Below, one piece after another: positions 16,879 through 25,201 of a DNA stretch of 64,000 nt. This DNA comes from Nitrososphaerota archaeon. Lineage in GTDB: Archaea > Thermoproteota > Nitrososphaeria > Nitrososphaerales > Nitrosopumilaceae. Made by a program: the position numbers and the translations under genes. The stretch's first letter is position 1; each line of letters opens with the position of its first letter. The notes below the pieces were generated by a model. The model was not told the origin of the DNA and ran no database searches. It saw only the letters and a list, made by a program, of their open reading frames with translations. The DNA lies in the NCBI GenBank assembly GCA_028867675.1, contig JAGWGA010000005.1, forward strand, positions 1-64,000, written 5' to 3'.

Positions 16879-17589
16879 TTAAGCGTAATCAAGATTTGAT
16901 ACAATCATTTCATGAATCTGTTGCCAGTTAGGATCAACAGCACTATTCCATTTCTCATAAAAAATAACATCCTTTAGACCAAGACGCGGTAACCAACCAG
17001 CACTTTCTAGATCTGGTTTTTCTGCAAAATTTGATACATGGCCAAGACAAAGATATGCAACAGGAACTACATGTTCTGGAATTTCTAGAATTTTCTTAAG
17101 GTCGTCATTTGAAAGTATACTGACCCAACCTACACCAATTCCTTCCGCTCTTGCTGCAAGCCAAAGATTTTGTATTGCACAACAAACACTATAGATTCCT
17201 GTCTCAGGAATACTTGATCTTCCTATTACAAAGGGACCAAACTTTGTAGGATCATATGTGATGCATACATTTACTGCACAATCTAAAATTCCCTGAAGTC
17301 TAAGTGATAGATACTTGGATCTTTTTGGATCATCAATTAGAGTAGAAGCACGAATACGCTCTTTGTCAAATGAATCCTTTACTTGCTTTCGTGTTTCTTC
17401 ATTTTTGATCAGAATAAAGTTCCAAGGCTGAGAAAATCCGACAGATGGAGCGTGATGTGCAGCATTTAGAATTCTTGTGAGCACTTGCTCATCAATTGCT
17501 TCTGAAGTAAAATGAGATCTGACATCACGTCTGGAAAAGACTGCTTTGTAAAAGCCATCTTTTTCCTCTGGTGAAAAATCACCAATCAT
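16879..17589 (-). CDS. bluB: 5,6-dimethylbenzimidazole synthase (BluB)
   Basis: A 236-residue flavin-dependent enzyme of the nitroreductase fold that breaks down FMN to make the lower ligand of vitamin B12. BluB-type stretches are FSRRDVRSHF (about residues 18-27), AAHHAPSVGFSQPWNFILI, LRLQGILDCAVNVCITYDP and NLWLAARAEGIGVGWVSIL. These distinguish it from generic nitroreductases. With cbiH at 5878 it supports true cobalamin rather than pseudo-B12. It is followed by the tRNA-Arg gene on the same strand. Confidence 0.88.
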   Translation of the reverse strand: MIGDFSPEEKDGFYKAVFSRRDVRSHFTSEAIDEQVLTRILNAAHHAPSVGFSQPWNFILIKNEETRKQVKDSFDKERIRASTLIDDPKRSKYLSLRLQGILDCAVNVCITYDPTKFGPFVIGRSSIPETGIYSVCCAIQNLWLAARAEGIGVGWVSILSNDDLKKILEIPEHVVPVAYLCLGHVSNFAEKPDLESAGWLPRLGLKDVIFYEKWNSAVDPNWQQIHEMIVSNLDYA

Positions 17590-17669
17590 ACAATAGCCAC
17601 TTGTCTATTGCATATTATTCTTGTTTTCTTAAACGTTAATAACGTCTAGCGAAGGTCGAATCCTATTGT

Positions 17670-17743
17670 GGGCCGATGGTCTAGCCTGGTAGGATACCCC
17701 CCTGACACGGGGGTGGTCGAGAGTTCAAATCTCTCTCGGCCCA
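17670..17743 (+). tRNA. tRNA-Val (anticodon GAC)
   Basis: A 74-nt tRNA with acceptor stem GGGCCGA/TCGGCCC and discriminator A. The D-loop contains CCTGGTAGG, the anticodon arm is CCCCC-CTGACAC-GGGGG (anticodon GAC) and the T arm is GAGAG-TTCAAAT-CTCTC. No intron is present and the CCA is not encoded. A likely TATA signal lies in the AT-rich CTTAAAC region about 35-40 bases upstream. Confidence 0.95.
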
Positions 17744-17776
17744 TTTCTTTTTATTCAATGTAAATAGATACAATAT

Positions 17777-18175
17777 GTGCTAAAATTTACCATTAAAGAA
17801 TCAGAATTTCTAAAAGAAAATGAGGGATGTAGAATAGCTACATCTCAAAATGATGTACCACATATTGCTCCTGTGTCATATCATTTTGAAGATGGCTTTT
17901 TTTACTTTGCAACAGACTATGATACTAAAAAATATGCAAATCTTAAAAATAATAACAAAATTGCAATTTCTGTTGACATTTACTCACCTGGAAAACACAA
18001 AGCGGTAGTTGTTCAAGGGTCTACTGCCTTTATTGAGAAAGGCCCACAATTCAAAAAACTCTATGAAATATTTTACAAAAAGTTTGCATGGGTTCGAGAT
18101 GATCCTTGGAAAGAAAATGAAGCTCCCTTTGTAAAAATTACTCCAAAGACCAAAATCAGTTGGGGATTAGGCTAA
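17777..18175 (+). CDS. Pyridoxamine 5'-phosphate oxidase-like flavin-binding protein
   Basis: A 132-residue split-barrel protein of the PPOX class. The N-terminal GCRIATSQNDVPHIAPVSYHF and DGFFYFATDYDTKKYANLKNNNKIAISVD segments are those of general-stress/F420 or FMN-binding family members. The C-terminus has the usual P-FVKITPKTKISWGL. Its substrate is unknown; F420-dependent reduction or heme-type ligand binding are options. The start is GTG at 17777. It overlaps the convergent LEA14-like gene by four bases. Confidence 0.82.
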   Translation: MLKFTIKESEFLKENEGCRIATSQNDVPHIAPVSYHFEDGFFYFATDYDTKKYANLKNNNKIAISVDIYSPGKHKAVVVQGSTAFIEKGPQFKKLYEIFYKKFAWVRDDPWKENEAPFVKITPKTKISWGLG

Positions 18176-18669
18176 CCCAAAGTTACATCAAAATCTTTGG
18201 TAATAGCTGTCAAAAAGGATTCTATAGTTGCCTGCCCTTTTATTTCATATTTTACTGGCTGATTATTCACTATAGCAGAATATTCATTTGCTATACTATC
18301 ACTACTTACAAGATCAAATGTATCAGGTATGGTAGCATTGTCGTTTGCAAAAAGCTCAGGTCTGCCAGCTTCTGGAATGTCCTCTGTTGACAAGTGTCCT
18401 TCACCAATCTTATTTCCATTTGCAAATAATTCATAATTGATTGTCGAAACAGTCAATGTAAGGGCTGTAGGATTCACAAGATTGAATCTCACATCAAGAT
18501 GTGCACGTTTGGTCACTTTGTTCTCATCAAGAACATTAATGCTATCGACATGAATTGTAACCTTCTCAAGATCACCCTGAAAAGAATTTGCATAAAGAAT
18601 GAAAAACAGAAACATTGCACCAAGGCCTGCAAAACAAGCCAATATGACAATTCTTCCCTTACTTAACAA
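18172..18669 (-). CDS. Membrane-anchored LEA14-like protein
   Basis: A 165-residue protein with an N-terminal anchor (residues 8-28, ILACFAGLGAMFLFFILYANSF trimmed to its core) and an outside LEA14-type beta sandwich. That domain is marked by LDVRFNLVNPTALTLTV, NGNKIGEGHL and a final QATIESF strand. It has the same architecture as the protein at 12213-12683 but differs in sequence. It is probably a structural envelope protein. Confidence 0.72.
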   Translation of the reverse strand: MLSKGRIVILACFAGLGAMFLFFILYANSFQGDLEKVTIHVDSINVLDENKVTKRAHLDVRFNLVNPTALTLTVSTINYELFANGNKIGEGHLSTEDIPEAGRPELFANDNATIPDTFDLVSSDSIANEYSAIVNNQPVKYEIKGQATIESFLTAITKDFDVTLG

Positions 18670-18759
18670 ATCTAAAAGCTACGAGACCTGTTCAATTAAA
18701 AAACCTTCTCAGAAAATCAGATGATAATAGATATTATTCGTTGATTGTGCAAATAGAGC

Positions 18760-19254
18760 ATGTCAATTGTTAACGCACTCATAATGTGGGCGCATCTTAT
18801 TGCAGCATCAATTTGGGTCGGTGGTTCAATATTCATTGGCATAGTTCTTGCTCCTCTTCTCAAGACAATTTCTGATTCTATAGAGGAAAGACTTTCAATA
18901 ATGATTCGCGTAGGACGCAAATTCAACAAAATCGGAGTACCATCTCTTATCATATTGATTGTAACTGGAATTTACAACTCTGTTGGTTTTATTGTAAATC
19001 CGTCACTGATACTTTCTACAAGCTATGGAGTAGTGCTTTTAGTAAAAATAATTCTTGTAATTATATTGATTATAACATTTGCAATACATGTAAGATTGAT
19101 AAGATCTGAAATAGAACGAAAAATCGAATCAAAGCAACTCTCTGGTGAATTTTTACAAAAACTGCGTTCAAAAATTATTATGCTTGGCAGACTGACAGTA
19201 ATACTTTCTCTTGCCATACTTCTGATGGCAGCATTACTTCATTCAGGCGTTTAA
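18760..19254 (+). CDS. CopD-like four-helix membrane protein
   Basis: A 164-residue protein with four membrane helices (about residues 4-30, 56-80, 84-110 and 137-162). The start, ALIMWAHLIAASIWVGGSIF, contains the His and Trp pattern of the copper resistance protein D/cytochrome-b-like family. The GRKFNKIG...ILIVTGIYN segment also fits. Members have been linked to copper or heme handling; here this is only an inference. Its last 12 bases overlap the end of convergent rtcA. Confidence 0.72.
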   Translation: MSIVNALIMWAHLIAASIWVGGSIFIGIVLAPLLKTISDSIEERLSIMIRVGRKFNKIGVPSLIILIVTGIYNSVGFIVNPSLILSTSYGVVLLVKIILVIILIITFAIHVRLIRSEIERKIESKQLSGEFLQKLRSKIIMLGRLTVILSLAILLMAALLHSGV

Positions 19255-20265
19255 AATTCCAGATATTCTGACCTCAAAACCATCATCTAATTTACCAATT
19301 CCGTATTTGCAGCCCGTTATTTTTGATGCAACAAAAAGATTTGTCTCTAGGTGTTTTGTAATTTGTTTTACCCTGTATACCGAAGTCTCTTTGACAAGTG
19401 ACAACGGAACCACTAACATGTCAGAAAGACAAAGATCTACACCAAGATTTGATTCTATGAATTTTTTTGCGACTGTTTCACCTAGTCCGCTCAAACTTTT
19501 TTGATATATTCCATCAGAACCAATTACTGAATTTGTGTCATGCGAAAATATCAGAATGGAACATCCTTTATCTAGTGCATTCTCTTCTGTTATAGAAATC
19601 TCGCAATCAAATCCATTTTTATTAAGAATAGCCTTTGCATTTTGAATTTCTTTCTCTACCATATCTTTGGGAATATGTGAATAGGCACACAAGAGTTTTG
19701 CAAAAGTTGTTTTTCTACCAGTAAGCGATATCGAACTTAAATTTTTACAAGGCTGTATTTGTGTCTCAACCAATCCTCCTCCCTTTGGATAATATCCCCG
19801 CCTTTTGATATTGTAAGTGAAATTAATTCCAATTCTTGAAAATGCTTCAGATAAAACATACTTTGTATAGTCAGATGTAGGACTCCAAGGAACATCTGTT
19901 CCGCCAATAATTGATAATTTCAAACTGTTTTTCATAAGTGAGACAGCAGGAATCAATACTTGTAGAATCAACGGAATGCTTCCTGCAGTTCCAATGTCTT
20001 CTTGCAGATCTAAGTTTAATCCCTGAGAGGGAAAAAACTTCAAAGATGTGGAATTCACATAAAGGCCCTCTACTTTAGATTGGCAAATCTTTGACAGAAT
20101 CTTTACTCCAAGCAAATGTTGTGGCCTAAGACCTGGAACCTTTCTGTTCTTTCGAATATTTTCTATCTCAACTGGTTTGCCTGTAATGGCTGAAAAGATA
20201 ACTGCACTTCGAATAATCTGACCTCCGCCTTCGCCAAATCCACCATCTATTTTTATTGGCTCCAT
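19243..20265 (-). CDS. rtcA: RNA 3'-terminal phosphate cyclase
   Basis: A 340-residue enzyme that converts an RNA 3'-phosphate into a 2',3'-cyclic phosphate using ATP. Recognisable stretches are IDGGFGEGGGQIIRSA (residues 5-20), RPQHLLGVKIL, DIGTAGSIPLILQVLIPA and RRGYYPKGGGLVE. The C-terminal VYRVKQITKHLETN and the catalytic-histidine region are in place. It acts in RNA repair or processing. It is the last core gene before integrated element 1. Confidence 0.93.
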   Translation of the reverse strand: MEPIKIDGGFGEGGGQIIRSAVIFSAITGKPVEIENIRKNRKVPGLRPQHLLGVKILSKICQSKVEGLYVNSTSLKFFPSQGLNLDLQEDIGTAGSIPLILQVLIPAVSLMKNSLKLSIIGGTDVPWSPTSDYTKYVLSEAFSRIGINFTYNIKRRGYYPKGGGLVETQIQPCKNLSSISLTGRKTTFAKLLCAYSHIPKDMVEKEIQNAKAILNKNGFDCEISITEENALDKGCSILIFSHDTNSVIGSDGIYQKSLSGLGETVAKKFIESNLGVDLCLSDMLVVPLSLVKETSVYRVKQITKHLETNLFVASKITGCKYGIGKLDDGFEVRISGILNA

Positions 20266-20346
20266 GACTAGCTCGTTAAATCTTGGAATCTAATTAATGA
20301 TGGTAAACCCAGACTATTATATTGATTAACAAACGAATTTGACAAC

Positions 20347-20362
20347 GTAAACTGTAGTTTAC
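20347..20362. repeat. Palindrome GTAAACT-GT-AGTTTAC
   Basis: Two perfect 7-base arms with a two-base centre. A further pair, GGTAAAC at 20301-20307 and GTTTACC at 20357-20363, surrounds it, so the GTAAAC unit recurs in both directions. It lies at the left end of element 1, ahead of the iteron-like field. It could be a binding site for the recombinase or a replication protein. Confidence 0.5.
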
Positions 20363-20387
20363 CGTACTAGGTAATGAACAATTAGAA

Positions 20388-20640
20388 TTAACTCAGTTTT
20401 GAACTAGTTCATTTTCACGCACGAAATTAGTTCAAAATGAAAGCTCATGAGTGAAAAATTAGTTAAAAATAGTTTAAAATAATTTTCACGAGTAAAAAAT
20501 TGGTTAATTTACGAGTGAAAAATAGTTCAAAAAAGAGATTGTTAACTTTATGAATTGAACTTTAATTTTTAATACTTTGAAGTTAACTATAACTTGTAAA
20601 CAGTCCATGAACTCAATTTTGAACTATAATTCACATTGAA
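20388..20640. repeat. Iteron-like repeat field, candidate origin of element 1
   Basis: About seven imperfect copies of a motif near GAGTGAAAAATTAGTTAAAA in both directions. Forward copies lie near 20424, 20451, 20489 and 20512. Reverse-form copies (TTTTGAACTA...TTCAC) lie at 20397 and 20617, with a partial one near 20469-20490. The segments at 20388 and 20609 also match each other over about 25 bases (AACTCARTTTTGAACTA). The rest of the gene-free stretch 20266-20814 is AT-rich with no reading frame I trust. Iterons beside a replication ATPase are typical of plasmid origins. Confidence 0.55.
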
Positions 20641-20814
20641 TCTTGATGACTTGGTTTTGTCATTTTGCAATTGTAAATGATTTTATCAAAACTATCTTTT
20701 CTTGATCAAAATTCATAATGTCAGGTTTACAAAAATTTGTATGTAAAATTAAGAGTAAATACATCTAGAAATTCGGTGTGTTTAAAACCATTTTTAGTTT
20801 GTTTGGCAGTTAGT

Positions 20815-20967
20815 ATGATACAACTAAGATGTCACAATTGTGATCATTTGTGGTTATACAAAGGAAAGAGTTCTTTTTACACTATATGCCCTCGTTGTCG
20901 TTACAACGTTAACATCAAAAAATACACTATCACAAAAACAGGAGTTAAAGAAATAGATGTCAAATAG
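20815..20967 (+). CDS. Small zinc-ribbon protein, 50 residues
   Basis: Encodes 50 residues from the ATG at 20815 (MIQLRCHNCDHLW). A possible TATA (GTTTAAAAC near 20778-20787) fits this start better than the open frame 26 codons upstream. The protein has CHNC and CPRC knuckles, a single treble-clef or ribbon zinc site. It probably binds nucleic acid for the element. It overlaps the next gene by 11 bases. Confidence 0.6.
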   Translation: MIQLRCHNCDHLWLYKGKSSFYTICPRCRYNVNIKKYTITKTGVKEIDVK

Positions 20968-21184
20968 AATAAAATCATTAAAAGTTCGTTGCCAATTCTG
21001 TAGGCGTGTAAACCGAACGAAGAATCTAGAGATGGAGCTTCTTTGTAAGATATGTGGAAAATGGGCAAAACATCGCTTTCAAAAACTTGTACTGAGAAAG
21101 GTACATGATCTTTCTAATCATAAATATCTACAGATCCATGAAGTAATTCCTCAGGATGTAGTACAAGAGGAGATTATAGCTTGA
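20957..21184 (+). CDS. Small zinc-ribbon protein, 75 residues
   Basis: A 75-residue basic protein with CQFC and CKIC pairs (residues 12-15 and 30-33). A basic stretch KWAKHRFQKLVLRKVH follows, and then a short acidic tail ending in EEIIA. It is likely a nucleic-acid-binding accessory protein of the element. It is in an overlapping series with the genes on both sides (11 bases before, 4 bases after). Confidence 0.62.
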   Translation: MSNRIKSLKVRCQFCRRVNRTKNLEMELLCKICGKWAKHRFQKLVLRKVHDLSNHKYLQIHEVIPQDVVQEEIIA

Positions 21185-21381
21185 CTGTAGACTTGGGCAT
21201 AGTACAGACTTTACCTCATAAAGATTGGCTTATTCTTGCTTTGGACAAAAAACTGATGAAATCTAATAATGAAAAATCTCTTGAATTTCAGATTAAAATT
21301 GATAATGATGGGAAATTAATTCTGTTTGGCCCTCGGATAATAGAACCAAACAGAACAGGAGTTAATCTTGATAACAACTAA
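21181..21381 (+). CDS. Unrecognised small protein, 66 residues
   Basis: Encodes 66 residues from a TTG at 21181 that overlaps the preceding stop by four bases. The sequence has three short strands (DWLILALDKKL, LEFQIKI, KLILFGPRIIEP) and no cysteines. The function is unknown. The overlap chain on both sides is the main support for its being real. Confidence 0.55.
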   Translation: MTVDLGIVQTLPHKDWLILALDKKLMKSNNEKSLEFQIKIDNDGKLILFGPRIIEPNRTGVNLDNN

Positions 21382-21523
21382 TTTGCTTTTAATCACACCG
21401 AATCAATTCTCCTTTTTTCCTAAAGTAAAACGAGTATTAGAAATTGAATCTGATGAACGATATTTCCAAAATTGTGAAGATGAATATTATGAACTGATTG
21501 AATCAAGGGAAGAAGATTTCTGA
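21368..21523 (+). CDS. Unrecognised acidic small protein, 51 residues
   Basis: A short frame from TTG at 21368 (or the TTG at 21383) to the TGA at 21521-21523. It encodes about 51 residues with an acidic tail (EIESDERYFQNCEDEYYELIESREEDF in two pieces). It overlaps the gene before by 14 bases and shares one base of its stop with the ATG of the ATPase gene (TGATG). Such a junction suggests translational coupling. No family is recognised. Confidence 0.5.
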   Translation: MITTNLLLITPNQFSFFPKVKRVLEIESDERYFQNCEDEYYELIESREEDF

Positions 21524-23148
21524 TGCATTGGCAATGTGTTTCATGCGACAACAAATCTGCTAAACTTGATGATATTAAATTTGATTCTTGTAAACAAAAT
21601 AATCATAAAATTATGAAAATGCTGTCTCCTTCTGAAGCTAGATCTATTATTAAAAATACTACAAGAGAATCTCCATCAAAATTAATCTATGAATTCATAA
21701 AAACTAGAATTAAAAAATTAATAGTATCTGATAATGATTCTTCCCAAGTATTTGCTCTAGTTGAAAATAATCATAATGAAATTCTTGATCTTTCTAATGG
21801 TAAGGCAAAAGATTGGATTCGATACATGTACTATGAAGAAACTGGTGAAAATCATTCAGATGATGCTTATAAGAACGTCATTTCGTTACTTAGAAGTCAA
21901 GCAATCCATAGTGGAACTATTCACGAACCAATCTACAACAGAATAGCTATGGTTGGTGATACCATCTATTATGATCTAGTTACTACTGATTGGAAATTTG
22001 TTAAGATCACAAAAGAATCTGTAGAGATAGTAAATTATAACAAAAATATGCCTACTTTTGTAAGAAAACAACAACAGAAAGAACAGGTAAAACCGTTATC
22101 AGATGAAAGAGATGCTTTAGACGAGCTAGTAAAACTACTACGAATTCAAGAAAAAGACAGGCAAATATTCAAAGTACATCTTGTATCCATGTTTCTAGAA
22201 GCTTACCCAGTTCCTTTAATGACCATTCTGGGAGAACATGGAAGTATCAAAACTACCATAGCCAAATCTGTTAAACGGATCATAGATCCTTCAGGTGAAA
22301 ATATTTCTTCATTACCTACTAAAATTGAAGATCTAATTCTGCATCTTGCAAATAGATACTTAGCAAATTTTGATAATGTATCTAGCATCAATGATGAAAT
22401 ATCAGATATTCTTTGTAAGGCTATTACAGGTGAAGGACAGTCAAAAAGAAAACTATACACTGATGCAGATGAGATAATTCTAAACTATAGAAGAAAGCTA
22501 ATAGTTAATGGAATATTTCCATATCTTGATCGAACTGATTTAAGAGATAGAATGATTCGTTATGAAACTTTACCGATAAAAGATTCAGAAAGAATGAGTG
22601 AAGGAGAATTCAATAAACATATGACAGAAATATTACCTTATGTGATGAATCAAATCTTCCAGAGTATCCAGAAAACTCTGTCATCTTATGATCATGTCAA
22701 AAATGAAATAAAACACCATTCAAGAATGGCAGATTTTACAGATTATGGAGAATGTATTTCTAGAACGTTAAACTATACACCATTTTCATTTGTTGAATCT
22801 TATAAACAAAAAATTGAAAATGATATTTTAGATATTGTAGAATCATATCCGATAATTCAACTAATAGAAATAATAATGAAGGAAAGAACTCGATATGAAA
22901 AAACAGTTTCAGAATTCTATAGAGAAATCAATAGCTTAGCAGCAATAGAAGAAATAGATGTAGATTCTAAGAAGAGAATCAGATTTCCTTCATCAGCTAA
23001 TAAGGTAAAATCTCATATTGAGAGAATAAAACCAAATCTACGTTCATTAGGATTTGAGGTAGATATTCAGCCATACCAAAAGCGAGATGGTAGATACCCA
23101 CGGGGCAGTCATACTATTATCATATCCAGACCTACTTTAGATATCTAA
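21523..23148 (+). CDS. Replication-type ATPase / helicase of the element
   Basis: A 541-residue protein. The N-terminus has a possible zinc site (Cys5, Cys8, Cys23, His28). Residues 30-190 are an unassigned domain. A P-loop ATPase core follows, with Walker A GEHGSIKTT (237-245) and a Walker B-like LANFDNV (280-286). The isoleucine in GSIKTT, where a glycine is normal, recurs in virus and plasmid ATPases of this sort. The C-terminus, after about 480, may be a winged helix. It resembles primase/helicase proteins of archaeal integrated elements and probably unwinds the origin at 20388-20640. Confidence 0.65.
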   Translation: MHWQCVSCDNKSAKLDDIKFDSCKQNNHKIMKMLSPSEARSIIKNTTRESPSKLIYEFIKTRIKKLIVSDNDSSQVFALVENNHNEILDLSNGKAKDWIRYMYYEETGENHSDDAYKNVISLLRSQAIHSGTIHEPIYNRIAMVGDTIYYDLVTTDWKFVKITKESVEIVNYNKNMPTFVRKQQQKEQVKPLSDERDALDELVKLLRIQEKDRQIFKVHLVSMFLEAYPVPLMTILGEHGSIKTTIAKSVKRIIDPSGENISSLPTKIEDLILHLANRYLANFDNVSSINDEISDILCKAITGEGQSKRKLYTDADEIILNYRRKLIVNGIFPYLDRTDLRDRMIRYETLPIKDSERMSEGEFNKHMTEILPYVMNQIFQSIQKTLSSYDHVKNEIKHHSRMADFTDYGECISRTLNYTPFSFVESYKQKIENDILDIVESYPIIQLIEIIMKERTRYEKTVSEFYREINSLAAIEEIDVDSKKRIRFPSSANKVKSHIERIKPNLRSLGFEVDIQPYQKRDGRYPRGSHTIIISRPTLDI

Positions 23149-23156
23149 AAAGAACC

Positions 23157-23228
23157 TCTGTCATCTCTGTCAGAAATACTCTAGGCTAGGAATAAAATAG
23201 GATTGACAGACGTGGCAGAAATGGCAGA
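23157..23228. promoter_or_regulatory. Five TGRCAGA heptamers, 9 bases apart, in two opposed arrays
   Basis: TCTGTCA starts at 23157 and 23166. In the opposite direction TGACAGA starts at 23204 and TGGCAGA at 23213 and 23222. The step is 9 bases in both arrays, and the two arrays face each other across 31 bases. That spacer contains a TATA-like AATAAAATAG (about 23191-23200). It is placed just before the SIR2 cassette (GTG at 23252), so it is probably an operator. Confidence 0.6.
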
Positions 23229-23251
23229 GATAGTTTTAGAATGAATGAATT

Positions 23252-24196
23252 GTGTTTAAGAAATTTATTCACAGTAGCGCTAATAAAGTACGTAATCATA
23301 CATCCCTCATGACATATGATATTGATATTTTCAAACAAGATTTGGATGCAATTCAAAAGGCACTCCTAGATGACAATCTTGATGGGATAAACATCTTCGC
23401 AAACCGAATTATGAGTAATGCATTCATTATGAGTAGTAGAGAATTTGTATTGCCCGCATTAATGATAAAAGATTTAGATATTTTCCTTTTACAATTAAAA
23501 CAAATACCAAAGGTAAAATCATTTGCAGCCGCAAAAAGTTCTCTTAAATTATTTATTTCACAAGTTGATAAAATTATAGAATCTAAGGATTTTCAAAATG
23601 ATGCATTATGGAAATCATATCATACGTCATTAGGAATTCTTCGAAAATATCTTCTACCAGAAAATGAAAAGGATTCATATGATAAAGAAGATACCGAGTT
23701 TACTAAACAAGCATTTGATATGCTAGTAAAATATCTTGAAAAAAATAAAGAATTTTTAAAAAGACCAAATTATATTCTTAAGAGTATTTTATTGGAAATG
23801 AATAGATTTTATCAAGAATTTGGCATCGATGAAAGAGATGTCAAAGCTCGAATGTTAATAGTAGTAATAAACTACATTTATGATTATATTGAAAAATCTG
23901 ATTTGACAGATGAAAAAATTAGATCAGAAGTAGAAATTTCTCTCATTCCATTTGTTGACAAAATCATTCATACCTTAGAACCAGTAGAAATTCAGCAACC
24001 GGATATCGACAACCTGATTGTAGATATAATCATGCTTTGGAGAGATCAATTTCTTAGATATGGTGAATTACTTACACTACCAACAGAAACCCCCAATAGA
24101 AGAAGTGGTAGGCTAAATTTACCAGAGGAAACAAAGGATAAAATTTCAAAACTCATTACGCAAGGGCTTGAGGATCAAATAAGGAAAGCAAAATAG
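23252..24196 (+). CDS. Unrecognised alpha-helical protein, first gene of the SIR2 cassette
   Basis: Encodes 314 residues from GTG at 23252; an ATG at 23309 (MTYDIDIFKQDL) is an alternative start. The sequence is almost entirely helical by composition (Lys, Glu, Leu, Ile, Asp), without signal peptide, cysteines or a visible active site. The last 50 residues are charged (LPEETKDKISKLITQGLEDQ). It is three bases ahead of the next gene. It may be a sensor or scaffold of the cassette; this is inference only. Confidence 0.62.
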   Translation: MFKKFIHSSANKVRNHTSLMTYDIDIFKQDLDAIQKALLDDNLDGINIFANRIMSNAFIMSSREFVLPALMIKDLDIFLLQLKQIPKVKSFAAAKSSLKLFISQVDKIIESKDFQNDALWKSYHTSLGILRKYLLPENEKDSYDKEDTEFTKQAFDMLVKYLEKNKEFLKRPNYILKSILLEMNRFYQEFGIDERDVKARMLIVVINYIYDYIEKSDLTDEKIRSEVEISLIPFVDKIIHTLEPVEIQQPDIDNLIVDIIMLWRDQFLRYGELLTLPTETPNRRSGRLNLPEETKDKISKLITQGLEDQIRKAK

Positions 24197-24199
24197 ATT

Positions 24200-25201
24200 A
24201 TGAAGAAGACTAGTCATAGACCAAATCAGCAATATCTCTTGCGAAGCATAGTAAGCGATTTACAATCTGCTAATTCCGATATGGGAGTAGATGAAATTCT
24301 ATCCCTCATTCCAGACGCAATAGAAGAATTATTGCCAAAAATACTATTCGGTATTAGATTATCAAAGCGCACATTTTCACCATATGAATTTAGACTAAGA
24401 GAAATGAGGATTCACCGAAAACGTGGGATGCTTCAAGAAAGGTTTGAACATCTCGAGGAATCAGACCCCGAATTAATAATAAGCGCTTCTAGAGCGGCAT
24501 TAAACGAAATTACTGATAGTGCATCAGTTTACTATGGAACTCATCATCTTACTAATTCTAATGTATTGCCAATTGAATATAATGTACAAAATGAAATGAT
24601 GTATGCAGCTAGATCGTCAATTACTGAAACTGAATCATACCATATTGCAAGAAAATACGATATTTCTAAAGAAATTGTAACACCAATACGCAAGACTAAA
24701 TTTAAAACTGCTTCATTTAGTCTAGAAGAAGAGATTTCAAGACCCAACCAAGGATTGCCAAAAATTCATACTTTACATGGAGTATTACAAAAGGTACAAG
24801 CAAAAACTTCTGCAAGTGAATTTCTTGCTATTGAAGACATGTTAGACATAGATCATCTCACAAAATCCCGTAAATTAGAACCATCTGAAATATCACTCAC
24901 AAATAAAATTTTATCAGATGACATTAAGCGAAGAAATGATAAATATGATTGTGATTGTGTTGATGAACTTTACAAGAACAGCGAAATTATCCCAATCAGT
25001 CAGCGATTGACAAAACCGAATAAAAACGACAAAATAGCAAAAATAAAAGAGGGAGTGAGAGCAATAATTTTAGACGAGTATGTAAGATTCAAAAAAATAA
25101 AAAACGCTGAATTTTTAGATGGAAAAATTAACTATGATGAATATCAGGAAAAAATAACACAATATGTCAGACAAGTCGCAGAAGCTTGGCCCTCTGGATA
25201 A
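24200..25201 (+). CDS. Unrecognised protein, second gene of the SIR2 cassette
   Basis: A 333-residue soluble protein. The N-terminal third is helical and basic (SKRTFSPYEFRLREMRIHRKRG at about 60-80). A middle part contains ESYHIARKYDISKEIV, and a long helical end follows (VRAIILDEYVRFKKIKN onward). No known motif is seen. Its last 38 bases overlap the SIR2 gene in another frame, which indicates a fixed operon. Confidence 0.6.
   Translation: MKKTSHRPNQQYLLRSIVSDLQSANSDMGVDEILSLIPDAIEELLPKILFGIRLSKRTFSPYEFRLREMRIHRKRGMLQERFEHLEESDPELIISASRAALNEITDSASVYYGTHHLTNSNVLPIEYNVQNEMMYAARSSITETESYHIARKYDISKEIVTPIRKTKFKTASFSLEEEISRPNQGLPKIHTLHGVLQKVQAKTSASEFLAIEDMLDIDHLTKSRKLEPSEISLTNKILSDDIKRRNDKYDCDCVDELYKNSEIIPISQRLTKPNKNDKIAKIKEGVRAIILDEYVRFKKIKNAEFLDGKINYDEYQEKITQYVRQVAEAWPSG

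Noticed and set aside
20388-20640. CRISPR array
   Set aside because: The repeats are degenerate, run in both directions and have no regular spacers; no cas gene is in the window.
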